Notes: generated from the letters alone by a model not told the origin. Counted from the stretch's first letter, positions 44,111 through 53,621 are shown. The stretch: DNA of 64,000 bases from Brevundimonas basaltis (GCF_014202075.1 NZ_JACHFZ010000004.1:186001-250000); one strand, 5' to 3'. Program-made: numbers and translations.

Positions 44111-46381
44111 ATGCTGGGCGACAATTTTGTTGAGGATCGGAACTCGGGTCGAGGAACAACCCTTGGCGCTTCACGCGAGACCTCATATGAGCCCCCGGCT
44201 GCCAATTGGGGAAGCGATCGGGGTGATCAGCCCGTTCTGGATCTTGCAGTATACTGGCGGATCGCGCTCAAGCACCGCTTTCTGATCCTCGGTTGCTTCT
44301 TCGGTGTTCTCGTAATTGGGATAGCCCTCACGCTCCTGATGACGCCGGTCTATACGGCGCAAGCAACGCTGCAGATCGATCGCGAGGCGGCGCGGGTCTT
44401 CAATACCGAGGAGGTCTTGCCGAACGAGGGATTGGTTCAAGGCGAGGAATTCTTCCAGACCCAGTATGGGCTCTTGCGCAGCCGCTCTCTGACTGAGCGA
44501 GTGATCCAGAGCCTTGGGCTCGCGAACTCTGACGCTTCTCTCCAAGCTGTCGGCATCAAGCCGCCGCCTGCCGAAGGCACCGCCGTGGAACGGGCGGCGC
44601 GGCGGCGCGCCGCTGCGCTTGATGCCCTTCAGGAGAACCTGAGCGTTTCTCCGGTGCGCGGTTCTCGCCTGGTCGCCGTGGGCTATGACAATCCCGACCC
44701 GGTAGTGGCGGCCAGAATTGCGAACGGGTTCGCCGAGAATTTTATTCAAGCTAATCTCGATCGGAAATTTGAAAGCTCCAAATACGCGCGGCAATTTCTG
44801 GAAGAGCGCATCGCCCAGACCAAGCTGAGACTTGAAGACACCGAGCGTCAACTCGTTGCCTACGCGGTCAATCAGCAGATCATCAATGTGGGGGAGCCCA
44901 GCGAGGGCAGCGATGCACCGGGTTCATCGCAGTCTCTCACATCTAACAACCTCGTGGCACTGAACGCCTCTCTCGCCAGCGTTCGTGCGGAGCGCGTAGC
45001 CGCCGAGGAGCGCTGGCGGTCGGCACGCAGCTCCTCGCTGATGGCTCTGCCGGAAGTCCTGCAAAACCAAAGCATTCAGCGACTTACTGAACAGCGCGCA
45101 CTTTTGGACGCGGAGTATCAGCAAAAGCTTGGCCTCTATAAGCCAGACTATCCGGAGATGGTTCGGTTAAGCGCTCAGATCGAAGAGGCTGACAGGCAAA
45201 TTCAAGCTATCGCGAACAACGTTCGCACTTCCATTCAACGCCAGTACCAGATCGCTGCCAACCAAGAGCGCTCGTTGCTGGCACAGGTCAACGCGTTGAA
45301 AGGCGATGTCCTCGATCTCCGGGATCGCTCGATTCAGTATAATATTCTCCAGCGCGAACTCGATACGACCCGCACCCTCTATGAAGGGCTCCTTCAGCGC
45401 TATAAGGAAGTGAGCGTCACGGGTGGAGTCGCATCCAACAACATCTCGATCGTGGACCTGGCCAGCCCTCCGGAGGAGCCCTCAAAGCCGGATCTTATGC
45501 TGAACGTGCTGCTAGCGGCGCTTCTCGGCTTGGGGTTGGGGGTGGTGGCCGCTGTGGTGCTTGAAGCGTTGGACGAAACCGTCGCTACTCCAGAGGATGC
45601 CGAGAGCAAGTTGGGCGTACCGGTTCTCGGGGTAGTGCCGCTTCTGGACAAGGGTCAGACGACCGCTGCAGCACTCGCCGATGTGAGATCTGCCTTCTCG
45701 GAGGCGTATTACTCCCTTATTACAGCGCTACAGTTTTCGACCCCAAACGGTGCTCCGGACAGCATTCTCGTCTCAAGCGCCCGTCCGGCGGAGGGCAAAT
45801 CCACAACCGCCTTTGCTGTGGCGTTGAATCTCGCTCGCATCGGACGACGCGTACTTCTCATCGACGGAGATCTTCGCAACCCGTCCATGCACCGGGTCAT
45901 TGGCGTCGAAAATGAACGCGGCATGAGCAATGTGCTTTCCGGCTCCTTGGATCTGAAATCGGTCGTTCAGGAGACTAAACAGGAAAATCTCTCGTTCGTG
46001 CCTTGCGGTCCTCTGCCGCCCAACCCGGCGGAGCTGTGGGGCGGGGACCGGGTTAGAGTTCTTCTGGGCGAAGCGGGTGAAAGCTTCGATCACGTTGTGA
46101 TCGATGGCCCGCCCGTATTGGGCTTCGCGGACTCACCCCTGCTCGCAGCGGTAGTGGGCGGCGTAGTGTTCGTGGTTGAATCGCGCGGTACGCGCCGAGG
46201 CCAAGCGCGGGGTGCTCTGCGTCGTCTCCAAGTCGGTCGCGCCCATCTTCTCGGGGTTGTCCTTACCAAGTTCAATGCCAAGAGCACGTCCTACGGCGGT
46301 TATGACTACGCCTACGACTATCACTACGGTGCCGCGCAGCCGGAAGAGGTGAGCGCGACAAAGAAGAGTAAGCGACCTTGA
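44111..46381 (+). CDS. Wzc-type polysaccharide co-polymerase and tyrosine autokinase
   Basis: The 756-residue protein combines an N-terminal Wzz domain, framed by transmembrane helices at about 55-77 ('LILGCFFGVLVIGIALTLLM') and 460-485, a periplasmic coiled-coil region between them, and a C-terminal bacterial tyrosine kinase. Walker A is in 'SSARPAEGKSTTAFAVAL' (near 555), Walker A' in 'VLLIDGDLRNPS' and Walker B in 'VVIDGPPVLGFADS'. The C-terminus has a Tyr cluster ('YGGYDYAYDYHYG'), the usual autophosphorylation site. It controls chain length and export through the Wza-type lipoprotein. A LMW tyrosine phosphatase (Wzb) is not found in the window. Confidence 0.93.
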   Translation: MLGDNFVEDRNSGRGTTLGASRETSYEPPAANWGSDRGDQPVLDLAVYWRIALKHRFLILGCFFGVLVIGIALTLLMTPVYTAQATLQIDREAARVFNTEEVLPNEGLVQGEEFFQTQYGLLRSRSLTERVIQSLGLANSDASLQAVGIKPPPAEGTAVERAARRRAAALDALQENLSVSPVRGSRLVAVGYDNPDPVVAARIANGFAENFIQANLDRKFESSKYARQFLEERIAQTKLRLEDTERQLVAYAVNQQIINVGEPSEGSDAPGSSQSLTSNNLVALNASLASVRAERVAAEERWRSARSSSLMALPEVLQNQSIQRLTEQRALLDAEYQQKLGLYKPDYPEMVRLSAQIEEADRQIQAIANNVRTSIQRQYQIAANQERSLLAQVNALKGDVLDLRDRSIQYNILQRELDTTRTLYEGLLQRYKEVSVTGGVASNNISIVDLASPPEEPSKPDLMLNVLLAALLGLGLGVVAAVVLEALDETVATPEDAESKLGVPVLGVVPLLDKGQTTAAALADVRSAFSEAYYSLITALQFSTPNGAPDSILVSSARPAEGKSTTAFAVALNLARIGRRVLLIDGDLRNPSMHRVIGVENERGMSNVLSGSLDLKSVVQETKQENLSFVPCGPLPPNPAELWGGDRVRVLLGEAGESFDHVVIDGPPVLGFADSPLLAAVVGGVVFVVESRGTRRGQARGALRRLQVGRAHLLGVVLTKFNAKSTSYGGYDYAYDYHYGAAQPEEVSATKKSKRP

Positions 46382-47628
46382 GCAACAAGGCGGTTCGTGG
46401 CGGTAGCCAAGGCAGACGGTTCGATTTCGTGAGCCTCGCGCCTCATGCCCTTACCGTCGGAGCTGTGTTTCTTGCGTGGCAGATCCTCATCCAGCCGCTA
46501 GTGAAGCGGGCACCGGTAGAAATAGCGATCCGGGTAGCACCTGGATCGCCGCTTGCAATCAGCCGCGCGGCCGAGTCCGAGCTGGCTGCCGGACGAAATG
46601 ACAACGCGGCCGCGCTTGCACGCGAGGCGTTGGCGCGCGCACCATTCGATGTTCGCGCTCTGCGGACTGTCGGCCTCTCCGAGGCCCAGGCCGGCCGTAC
46701 CGATCAGGCGAACGATCTCCTTACGTTAGCGGGAAACTGGAGCCTGCGTGATGATCCGGCGCATGCCTGGCTGATTGAGCGTCGCCTTCGGCGAGGCGAA
46801 TACGTGTCCGCGTTTGCCCACGCCGACACTCTAGCCCGACGCCGCCAGGACCTCTGGCCGCAATTGTTCGAGCTGTTTACGGTTGCCGCAACAGAAGATC
46901 CGCCACGGGCTCTGCCGGTCATTGCCAACCTTCTTGCCGGCGACGCGCCATGGCGCCTCTATTATCTCAACAGTCTGTACGGTGACTTGAAAGGTTTGAG
47001 GGTTGCATTGAATTTGGCGGTGTTGCTCGAAGATACTAGTACACCGCTCAAGAACAACGAACTTCACCAACTTTATGCGGCTTTGCTCAGCCATCGCCAG
47101 ATCGACGCGATCAAGGCCGTCCGAAACCGTTTGAACCGTCCGCCGGGCAACCGCTTTGTTGCGAATGGTGAGTTCGATGATCTGACGATCCCCGCACCCT
47201 TCCAGTGGGATCTGATCCAAAAGGCTGGCGCTGTCGCGTCAATCATCAATGACGACGACGATCGAGGGGATGCCGCTCTCTTTGTCGACTATGACGGCTA
47301 CAATTCTGCTGAGATTGCGAAGCAATTGACGTTGCTGGAACCCGGCCGCTACCGCTTCCAGGCCGACTACAAGATTGCAGAAGGCGACGCAGTCGGACGC
47401 ATGTCTTGGACCATCAGATGTGATGGGCAGGAGCCACTGCTTTCCACTCTGTCCGTCCCGGAAAGGGGTAAGCGAGGCTGGGAGACTGTCGCGGCGGAGT
47501 TTTCTGTCCCGCAAGGTTGCTCCAGCCAATGGCTGGCGCTTGAGGGGCGACCCGCAGATCGGCGCACTCCGATGATCGTCTGGTTTGATCGGGTATCAGT
47601 TGTTCCCGTCGGCAAGGCCCCGGGCTAG
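46378..47628 (+). CDS. Membrane protein with helical repeats and a possible carbohydrate-binding domain
   Basis: The 416-residue product has one N-terminal membrane helix (about 17-40), then helical repeats resembling tetratricopeptides ('AESELAAGRNDNAAALAREA', 'RALRTVGLSEAQAGRTDQAN'), and a C-terminal beta-rich domain from about 255 ('FVANGEFDDLTIPAPFQWDL' to the end) that resembles the jelly-roll CBM found on polysaccharide-handling proteins. The start is TTG, overlapping the stop of the autokinase gene in TTGA. It lies between the Wzc-type kinase and a second polymerase, so a role in chain handling or in tethering the complex is plausible but unproven. I know no named family. Confidence 0.7.
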   Translation: MSNKAVRGGSQGRRFDFVSLAPHALTVGAVFLAWQILIQPLVKRAPVEIAIRVAPGSPLAISRAAESELAAGRNDNAAALAREALARAPFDVRALRTVGLSEAQAGRTDQANDLLTLAGNWSLRDDPAHAWLIERRLRRGEYVSAFAHADTLARRRQDLWPQLFELFTVAATEDPPRALPVIANLLAGDAPWRLYYLNSLYGDLKGLRVALNLAVLLEDTSTPLKNNELHQLYAALLSHRQIDAIKAVRNRLNRPPGNRFVANGEFDDLTIPAPFQWDLIQKAGAVASIINDDDDRGDAALFVDYDGYNSAEIAKQLTLLEPGRYRFQADYKIAEGDAVGRMSWTIRCDGQEPLLSTLSVPERGKRGWETVAAEFSVPQGCSSQWLALEGRPADRRTPMIVWFDRVSVVPVGKAPG

Positions 47629-47654
47629 CCCTGACTTAGAATGGAGCCCGTACG

Positions 47655-49037
47655 TTGGAACGGTCACTAAAAATTGTCTCGACGACCAAGTGGGATACGA
47701 TCGTCGTTGCGGCGGCCGTCCTGCTGGTGGTTTCCATCCTGTTCGGGGGCGCAAGTCGCCAGCATGAAGTTCGGCTCGCGCTCGTCGAGCTCACCGCTCT
47801 GCCGCTCCTCGTCATTGCTGGTGGCCGTTTGATCCAGAACGGTGTGTGGCGATCTCATCAGTTCGTACTCGCGATCCTGAGCATTGTGGTGTTGATTCCA
47901 TTGCTTCAGCTCGCTCCCGTGCCGCCGATGATCTGGACCAACCTACCTGGCCGGGAACCGCTGGTCCTGGCCTTGCAGCTCGCCGGTCTGCAGCCTGGCT
48001 GGGCAACGCTTAGCTTGACGCCAGACCGTACCTTGGGCGCGGCGTTGGCGCTCCTGCCACCAGTGGCGATGTTTTTGGCGGTGTTGAGTTCACCCCAAAA
48101 ACTAGCGGTACGGTTGGTCGGCCTTTACCTCATCGCTTCCGTCACAAGTATTCTTTTGGGCGCAGCGCAGCTCGCGAGTGGCGGTGAGCAGCTCTATCCG
48201 TGGGCGACAACAAGCGCCGGCTCCGTGAACGGCTTCTTCGCCAATCGAAACCACTTGGCGACCTTTGTGCTGGCCATGTTGCCATTTGCACTGGTGCTGT
48301 CTGCCGCCAGTCTTCGGCGCAGCAGATCGAACCCCTTGCCAATCTGGCTGGGGGCTATCTTCGTCGGCCTGGTCGTTGTCGCACTCGGCGCGATCCGGTC
48401 CCGGGCCGGCATCGTCCTTTTTCCTCCGGTCATTCTGGCCAGTCTGGTCGCCGCCTGGATTGCCACCGGTCGCAAACGGATTGCTCCGGCATTTCTGATG
48501 ATGATCGGCGTCACAGGCGGCGCCTTGGCTGCCATCGCGTATCTCGCCCTGCCGCCCATCTTGGCTCGGTTCGACAGCACTTCCGCAGCAGAGGGTCGAT
48601 TTGATCGTTGGCCGATCGTTGCCCAAGCCGCAGAAAGCTACCTTCCCACAGGTGCTGGACTAGGGAGCTTCGACCCCGTCTACCGATCGGTGGAACCCTT
48701 GGCCACGCTCGACAACACGTTCTTCAACCAAGCGCACAACGACTACCTTGAGATCTGGCTTGAGGCCGGATGGCTTGGGGCAATCGCTCTTGCCCTGTTC
48801 CTCGTATGGTTCGCGCGCCGAGCGTGGGCCGCATGGCGCGGAAAGGTCTCTGGCGCCAGAGACTTACAGCGAGCTGCTACGGTGGCAATCGGAACGGTCT
48901 TGGTCCATTCTGTCGGTGACTATCCGCTACGAACGGTAGCGATTACGACCGCTTTTGCGATGTGTTGCGCACTTCTCGAAATGGCGAGCCTAGCGGAGTC
49001 GGACGCCGGAGATCAGCGCAGGCGGATGCGGGTCTGA
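47655..49037 (+). CDS. O-antigen ligase/polymerase family membrane protein (second copy)
   Basis: The 460-residue product has about 11-12 transmembrane helices and the ligase-type periplasmic loop with 'NGFFANRNHLATFVLAMLPF' (a conserved Asn-His pair) and 'NTFFNQAHNDYLEIWLEAGW'. This is the PF04932/Wzy_C pattern, closer to polymerases with 'HNxYLEI' than the copy at 38871. It begins with TTG at 47655; the nearby ATG at 47641 is out of frame. It probably acts with the kinase and export genes immediately upstream and is the last plus-strand gene of the locus. Confidence 0.85.
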   Translation: MERSLKIVSTTKWDTIVVAAAVLLVVSILFGGASRQHEVRLALVELTALPLLVIAGGRLIQNGVWRSHQFVLAILSIVVLIPLLQLAPVPPMIWTNLPGREPLVLALQLAGLQPGWATLSLTPDRTLGAALALLPPVAMFLAVLSSPQKLAVRLVGLYLIASVTSILLGAAQLASGGEQLYPWATTSAGSVNGFFANRNHLATFVLAMLPFALVLSAASLRRSRSNPLPIWLGAIFVGLVVVALGAIRSRAGIVLFPPVILASLVAAWIATGRKRIAPAFLMMIGVTGGALAAIAYLALPPILARFDSTSAAEGRFDRWPIVAQAAESYLPTGAGLGSFDPVYRSVEPLATLDNTFFNQAHNDYLEIWLEAGWLGAIALALFLVWFARRAWAAWRGKVSGARDLQRAATVAIGTVLVHSVGDYPLRTVAITTAFAMCCALLEMASLAESDAGDQRRRMRV

Positions 49038-49285
49038 CATATAGACGGCAGGCATAACACCGGCTGGTGCTTGAATGGTCCGGGGGCTGTGAGGATGGGA
49101 GATCCCGCGGCTTACACAGCTCGTTCCTGTCGATTCCTGGACCGTATGATGCGCGGGCATAGCCAGTCGCAAACGTCCACACCTGTGTTCGGGACCGCCT
49201 TGTACGGGAGATTGTACCTACGCTTCCAAGCCCGAAGCGTCGTGTTTCGGCGTGCCATTTGGGGAATAAGGTCTTGAGTCGACGT

Positions 49286-50131
49286 TCAGCGCCCGGCTCC
49301 CGCCTCTGTCTTCTCCGCCAGCATCTGTCGGCGGGTATGCACGATTTTGTCCTCCAGGATCGCCTGCACGACAGACCGGTTTTCGCCCTTCAATCTAAGT
49401 GCGGTCAGCATGTCAGAGTCATACGCCTTGGTGTCCACTCCGATGCGCCGTTGATCCACGTAAACAGCAGGGGTGGGAGTATGGCCGTGGACGACCACCT
49501 TATTGAAAGCAACATCGCTATCGAGAAAGCTACCTCTAATCCACATCAGGTCCCGCTGACTCTGGCGATCAAGCGGCTGGCCCGGTCGCGCTCCTGCATG
49601 GGCGAAGAAATAGTCTCCTATAGAGACACTGAGTTCCAGGTTTTCCAAGAACTCTCTCTCTGAAGCAGTCATCTTATGATGCAGGTCCGCAGAAACGCGA
49701 GCCCAGCCCTCAGCTCGGTGTCTCAGGTTGGGCGGCCGCAATCCGTACGACAAGAGAGTCGCATCACCTCCGTATTCACACCAGCGCCCGCCGGTGGTCG
49801 GATCGACGAGGAAGTTCAACATGGCCTCCTCATGGTTACCTTTGAGGAAGCGCCACTCTATTCCTGAAAAACTGGTGAGATCGACGAGATACTGCAGCAC
49901 GCCTCGGCTGTCAGGGCCTCGATCGACGTAATCGCCGAGAAAGATCACCATCTTGCGATCTGCGGGTGTTTCACTCGCGTCGATCAAGATCGCCTCGACC
50001 AACGGCTTGAGAAGGTCCAGACGGCCATGAACGTCGCCGATGGCCCATATCAGCATTCCCGGCGGGACCACAGGAACAGCGGGCGGGGTGAGGACTGTCC
50101 GGGGCCGGGATTTCAGCAGCTTCAGAATCAT
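49286..50131 (-). CDS. PPP-family metallophosphatase (Ser/Thr or Tyr protein phosphatase-like)
   Basis: The 281-residue product has the complete signature of PPP phosphatases: 'GDVHGRLD', 'GDYVDRGPDS', 'GNHEE', then 'FAHAG' and 'VHGHTPTP', giving the two-metal site and catalytic His. Bacterial members dephosphorylate Ser/Thr or Tyr residues or small phosphoesters. The ATG at 50129-50131 was chosen; the frame also allows a start at 50185, which adds 18 basic residues. It lies between the exported polysaccharide genes and the legionaminic cassette, transcribed toward the former. Control of the tyrosine autokinase is an attractive but untested idea. Confidence 0.88.
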   Translation of the reverse strand: MILKLLKSRPRTVLTPPAVPVVPPGMLIWAIGDVHGRLDLLKPLVEAILIDASETPADRKMVIFLGDYVDRGPDSRGVLQYLVDLTSFSGIEWRFLKGNHEEAMLNFLVDPTTGGRWCEYGGDATLLSYGLRPPNLRHRAEGWARVSADLHHKMTASEREFLENLELSVSIGDYFFAHAGARPGQPLDRQSQRDLMWIRGSFLDSDVAFNKVVVHGHTPTPAVYVDQRRIGVDTKAYDSDMLTALRLKGENRSVVQAILEDKIVHTRRQMLAEKTEAGAGR

Positions 50132-50315
50132 GAATTCAAACGAATAACCGGTCGGTTTCGACCGTTTTGACCTTACCTCGCCCATCAGTGACCGTCCATT
50201 GGAGGATCGGCCGCGTTCCTATGGACAGTGAGCGGCAAGTGCCGGATAGAGCCGCGCGATCCTGCCGCGACCCTCGAAACAATCCCCGTAGGGCCGCGAG
50301 TCCACGGCTCAACCT

Positions 50316-51362
50316 CTACTGGAAGGTGCTGCTGAAATCAGCGTTCGCACGCTCATAGTCGCTGATCCGCCCGATATCCATCCAATACCCCTCGGCGCGT
50401 TGCAGACGAACGCGCAGCCCCCCGGCGATCATCCCGCTAATAAGGCTTGGCATGTCCAGAAAGGTATCCGCCGGTACAAGATCGAGCACCGACGGCGACA
50501 GGATGTAGGCCCCGGCGCTGATGGTGTAATTCTGGGTCGGCTTCTCATCGATGCGGGTCACCTGTGCGCCCTCGGCGTTAACCACGCCGAACGGCACCTG
50601 CATCTGGTAGTCGCGCACCACCACGGTTGCGTCCGCATCCGTTTGAAGGTGGGAGTCAAGCACATGACTGTAGTCCACCTTCGCAAGAACGTCGCCATTG
50701 GTGACGACGAAAGGCTCTTCAGGCCGAGGCATAAGCGCCAATGCACCGCAGGTGCCGAGCGGTTTGGCCTCTCTGAGATAGCCGATGTCGAGCTCCAGGT
50801 TCGAGCCGTCGCCGAAATGTCTCTCGATCTGCTCGGCCTTGTAATTTACAGCCAGCCAGAATTTTCGGAATCCCTGCCCCGCCAGATTGCCGACGATGGT
50901 ATCCAAGATCGGCCGAGGCCCGACCTTGAGCATCGGTTTGGGCGTGTCTCGCGTCAGCTCGGCGAGTCGCTCACCCTTCCCGCCTGCCATGATAACCACC
51001 CAGTTGGTTCGCACGGGAATGTCAAGGAAGTCTGCGGGGGTGACGAGGCCAACCACCCGCCGCTCGCCATCAAGGACAGGCAGTTGACGGAGGCTGTGAG
51101 CGCGCAGGGTGGCCAACGTGGTAGCCCTGTCCTGGCCTAGGTCGGCGCATACAGGATTGGCATTGGCGGCCCCGCTGGCGCTATCTTCAAGGCCCGCCCC
51201 CTTGATCAGCGCGCGGCGTACATCACCATCGGACAGAGCTCCCAAGAGGCGCCGCTCGGAGTCGACAATCAAAGCGATACCCGCGCCGGTCGAATCGATC
51301 GACACCAAGGCGTCGCGGAACGTCGCTCCCGGGCCTATCAGAGCCTTCTCCCACTGCCGCAT
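50316..51362 (-). CDS. ptmE: CBS-domain nucleotidyltransferase (PtmE/LegX type)
   Basis: The 348-residue product has two N-terminal CBS domains (about 5-120; 'IALIVDSERRLLGALSDGDV', 'RQLPVLDGERRVVGLVTPAD') and a sugar-nucleotidyltransferase domain starting 'WVVIMAGGKGERLAELTRDT' with 'KPMLKVGPRPIL'. Campylobacter PtmE has the same order and makes GDP-GlcNAc, the activated sugar used in its legionaminic acid pathway. The ATG at 51360-51362 overlaps the legI stop in TAATG, so the gene is translationally coupled to legI. The symbol is by analogy. The upstream frame to 51449 is rejected since it lies within legI. Confidence 0.8.
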   Translation of the reverse strand: MRQWEKALIGPGATFRDALVSIDSTGAGIALIVDSERRLLGALSDGDVRRALIKGAGLEDSASGAANANPVCADLGQDRATTLATLRAHSLRQLPVLDGERRVVGLVTPADFLDIPVRTNWVVIMAGGKGERLAELTRDTPKPMLKVGPRPILDTIVGNLAGQGFRKFWLAVNYKAEQIERHFGDGSNLELDIGYLREAKPLGTCGALALMPRPEEPFVVTNGDVLAKVDYSHVLDSHLQTDADATVVVRDYQMQVPFGVVNAEGAQVTRIDEKPTQNYTISAGAYILSPSVLDLVPADTFLDMPSLISGMIAGGLRVRLQRAEGYWMDIGRISDYERANADFSSTFQ

Positions 51363-52456
51363 TACGGTCTTCCCTGCCCTTCGCCCGGCTCTTCCAGCGC
51401 GTTGTTCGGCGCATAGTCGCGCTGCGCCACCGTACCGATCAAGCGCCATTGATCCATGGGCGACAGTCCGTCAGCTGGGCGTTTCGCCGTGACGGCGTCG
51501 GGGGTCAGAACCTCGCCCTTGCGGATGGACCGGGCGGCGACGAGGGCGCGTCGGGCGATCGCGAGATTGCCCAGCTCGGCGGGCGCAGGCTGCTTCTCCG
51601 CCCGCCCGAGGGCGGTCTCCACGTCGCGGATCGACCGGACCATGGCGGCCAGTTCGTCCGGTTCCAGCGAGGCCGGATGATCCGGCCCCGGCCGGCCGCG
51701 GCTGAGGGTGAAATGCTTTTCGATGACGCAGGCGCCGCGCGCGACGGCGGCGATCGCCACGGTCTGGCCGAGGCTGTGGTCGGAATAGCCGACCCTCAGG
51801 CCGAAGGTCTCGGCCATGGTCGTCATGGCGCGAAGGTTGATCGCCTCCAGCGGGGCCGGGTATTCGGTCGTGCAGTGCAGCAGGGTGACCCGCTCGCGCA
51901 GGGCGGCCTGGCCGTCGGCGAACGCCTGATCCAGATCGTCCGCTCCCCCGGGGTCGCCGTCCCGCGTGAGGCCGAAGGCGATGACCGCCAGCGCGGCCCG
52001 CACCTCGGCCAGCGTCGCCATTCCGGTCGAGACGATCAGCGGCGGGCCGACCCGGGCGGCGGCCAGCAGCATGGCGCCCCAGGTCAGATCGCCGGACGGA
52101 ATCTTGACGGCGGGCATGTCGAGCCCGGACAGGAATTCCAGGCTGCCCATATCGAAGGCGGTCGACATGAACCGCACCCCCCGCTTCTCGCAGCGGTCGG
52201 CCAGGGCACGGTGATCGTCGCGGCTCAGCGCCAGCCGGCGGACCATGTCAAGCTGGGTGCCGCCCTCGCCGGTATTGGTCGCCTGGTAGGCCGCCTTCAT
52301 GGCCCGGACGGTCAGCACCGCCTCGGGCTCGAAGGTCTGGAATTTGACCACGTCCGCCCCGGCCTCGGCCGCGACGTCGATCATCCGGCCGGCGTCTTCC
52401 AGCGACCCGTCGTGGTTCACGCCCGCCTCGGCGATGATCAGGACCGGCTCAGTCAT
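51362..52456 (-). CDS. legI: Legionaminic acid synthase (NeuB family)
   Basis: The 364-residue NeuB-type enzyme condenses phosphoenolpyruvate with a 6-deoxy-mannosamine derivative. Barrel motifs are 'VLIIAEAGVNHDGSLEDA', 'GADVVKFQTF', 'FMSTAFDMGSLEFL', 'STGMATLAEV', 'VTLLHCTTEYPAPLEAINLR' and 'GACVIEKHFTL'; the C-terminal SAF domain starts near 'RRALVAARSIRKGE'. Compared with the PseI at 33180, it has the extra acidic insertion around 'TRDGDPGGADDL' seen in LegI/NeuB. It overlaps legG by eight bases and ptmE by one. Neuraminic acid synthase is an alternative name, but the neighbours favour legionaminic acid. Confidence 0.9.
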   Translation of the reverse strand: MTEPVLIIAEAGVNHDGSLEDAGRMIDVAAEAGADVVKFQTFEPEAVLTVRAMKAAYQATNTGEGGTQLDMVRRLALSRDDHRALADRCEKRGVRFMSTAFDMGSLEFLSGLDMPAVKIPSGDLTWGAMLLAAARVGPPLIVSTGMATLAEVRAALAVIAFGLTRDGDPGGADDLDQAFADGQAALRERVTLLHCTTEYPAPLEAINLRAMTTMAETFGLRVGYSDHSLGQTVAIAAVARGACVIEKHFTLSRGRPGPDHPASLEPDELAAMVRSIRDVETALGRAEKQPAPAELGNLAIARRALVAARSIRKGEVLTPDAVTAKRPADGLSPMDQWRLIGTVAQRDYAPNNALEEPGEGQGRP

Positions 52457-53621
52457 CAGGTTGCTCGTCTTCGAAGAAGCGCTTGCGCAGCAGGAGGTCG
52501 CGCGACGGCGCGGCGATGAGGGCCTGGACGATGCGGGCCGAGCTGCGCCCGTCGCCGTAGGGATTTTCGAAGTCCGCCGCCTCGCCGGCCATGGCCCTCC
52601 CGATCGCCTGCGAAATGGCGGCCGGTTCGGCGGCGCAGTGCAGAACCGAGGGGCCGGCGAGCCGCCCGCGCTGGCGCAGGCCGATGTCGACGGTCGGCGT
52701 CCGCACGGACGGCGCCTCGGCCAGACCGCTGGACGAATTGCCGACCACCGCGTCGCAGGCAGCCATCAGGGGCAGATAGGCGGGGCCGAGGGCGTCGTGC
52801 AGGCTGACATTGGACCGGCCGTCGGCGAAGGCCTCGAGCGCGGCGTTCATCGCCCCTCCGCCCGGGTCGGCGTTCGCCTTCGTCATCCACAGGGTGACGT
52901 CGGTCAGCGGCTCCAGCGCGCCCAGCAGGGCCTGGAACTCCGCCCATCCGCCGTCCGGCAGCACGGTCACCGGGTGGAAGGTGACCAGCAGATTCCTCGC
53001 CCCCAGGGGGCGTCCAAGCGTCGCCTCCAGCACATCGCGCGTCAGGGTCGGCGCCCGCGTCAGCGCGTCGAGGCCGGGGTTGCCGACGACGTGAACCCGC
53101 TCGGGCGGCTCGCCCAGCCGGACCACGCGCCGCGCCGCGTCGGCGTGGGTGACGAGGTGGAGGTGCGAGAGCTTGGTGATGGCGTGGCGAATGCCTTCAT
53201 CGAAGGCTCCCTCGGTGACGTCGCCTCCCCCGATGTGGGCGACGGGCACGCCGACGAGCATCGCCGCCTGGGCGAGGGCGAGGGTCTCGAACCGGTCGCC
53301 GAGCAGCAACAGGACGTCGGGACGCAGCCGCTGCAGGGCCTCGACGGTTCCGGTCAGCGCAAGGCCCGAGGCGCGGGCCAGGGTGGCGGGATCGTCGCCG
53401 GTCAGGGCCATGGGCACGCGGGCGTCGATGACGAAGCCGTCGGCCTCGATCCGCTCGACGGTCGTCCCAAAGCGCGGTTCCAGGTGGGTTCCCGTCACCA
53501 GCAGTTGCAGCGACAGGCCGGCGGCGGCGGCGATATCCCGCATCGGCCAGCACAGCAGGCCGTAGTCGGCCCGTCCGCTGGTCGCCACACAGATCCGCCT
53601 GTTCGCCAACCGCGCCTCCAT
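52449..53621 (-). CDS. legG: UDP/GDP-sugar 2-epimerase, hydrolysing (NeuC/LegG type)
   Basis: The 390-residue GT-B fold enzyme hydrolyses the nucleotide and inverts C2 of the diacetamido sugar. Segments include 'ICVATSGRADYGLLCWPMRD', 'LLLGDRFETLALAQAAMLVG', 'HIGGGDVTEGAFDEGIRHAI', 'FHPVTVLPDGG' and 'GNSSSGLAEAPSVRTPTVDI'. These match the NeuC/LegG subgroup, as opposed to plain WecB epimerases. The start is ATG at 53619-53621; the legI ATG lies eight bases inside its end. It is the first gene of the legG-legI-ptmE operon on the minus strand and is divergent from legH. Confidence 0.9.
   Translation of the reverse strand: MEARLANRRICVATSGRADYGLLCWPMRDIAAAAGLSLQLLVTGTHLEPRFGTTVERIEADGFVIDARVPMALTGDDPATLARASGLALTGTVEALQRLRPDVLLLLGDRFETLALAQAAMLVGVPVAHIGGGDVTEGAFDEGIRHAITKLSHLHLVTHADAARRVVRLGEPPERVHVVGNPGLDALTRAPTLTRDVLEATLGRPLGARNLLVTFHPVTVLPDGGWAEFQALLGALEPLTDVTLWMTKANADPGGGAMNAALEAFADGRSNVSLHDALGPAYLPLMAACDAVVGNSSSGLAEAPSVRTPTVDIGLRQRGRLAGPSVLHCAAEPAAISQAIGRAMAGEAADFENPYGDGRSSARIVQALIAAPSRDLLLRKRFFEDEQPDD

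Noticed and set aside
43921..44205. Minus-strand frame of up to 94 codons in the gap before the tyrosine autokinase
   Set aside because: It has no ribosome-binding site, no motif and an odd composition; it could be a gene remnant, but nothing supports it.
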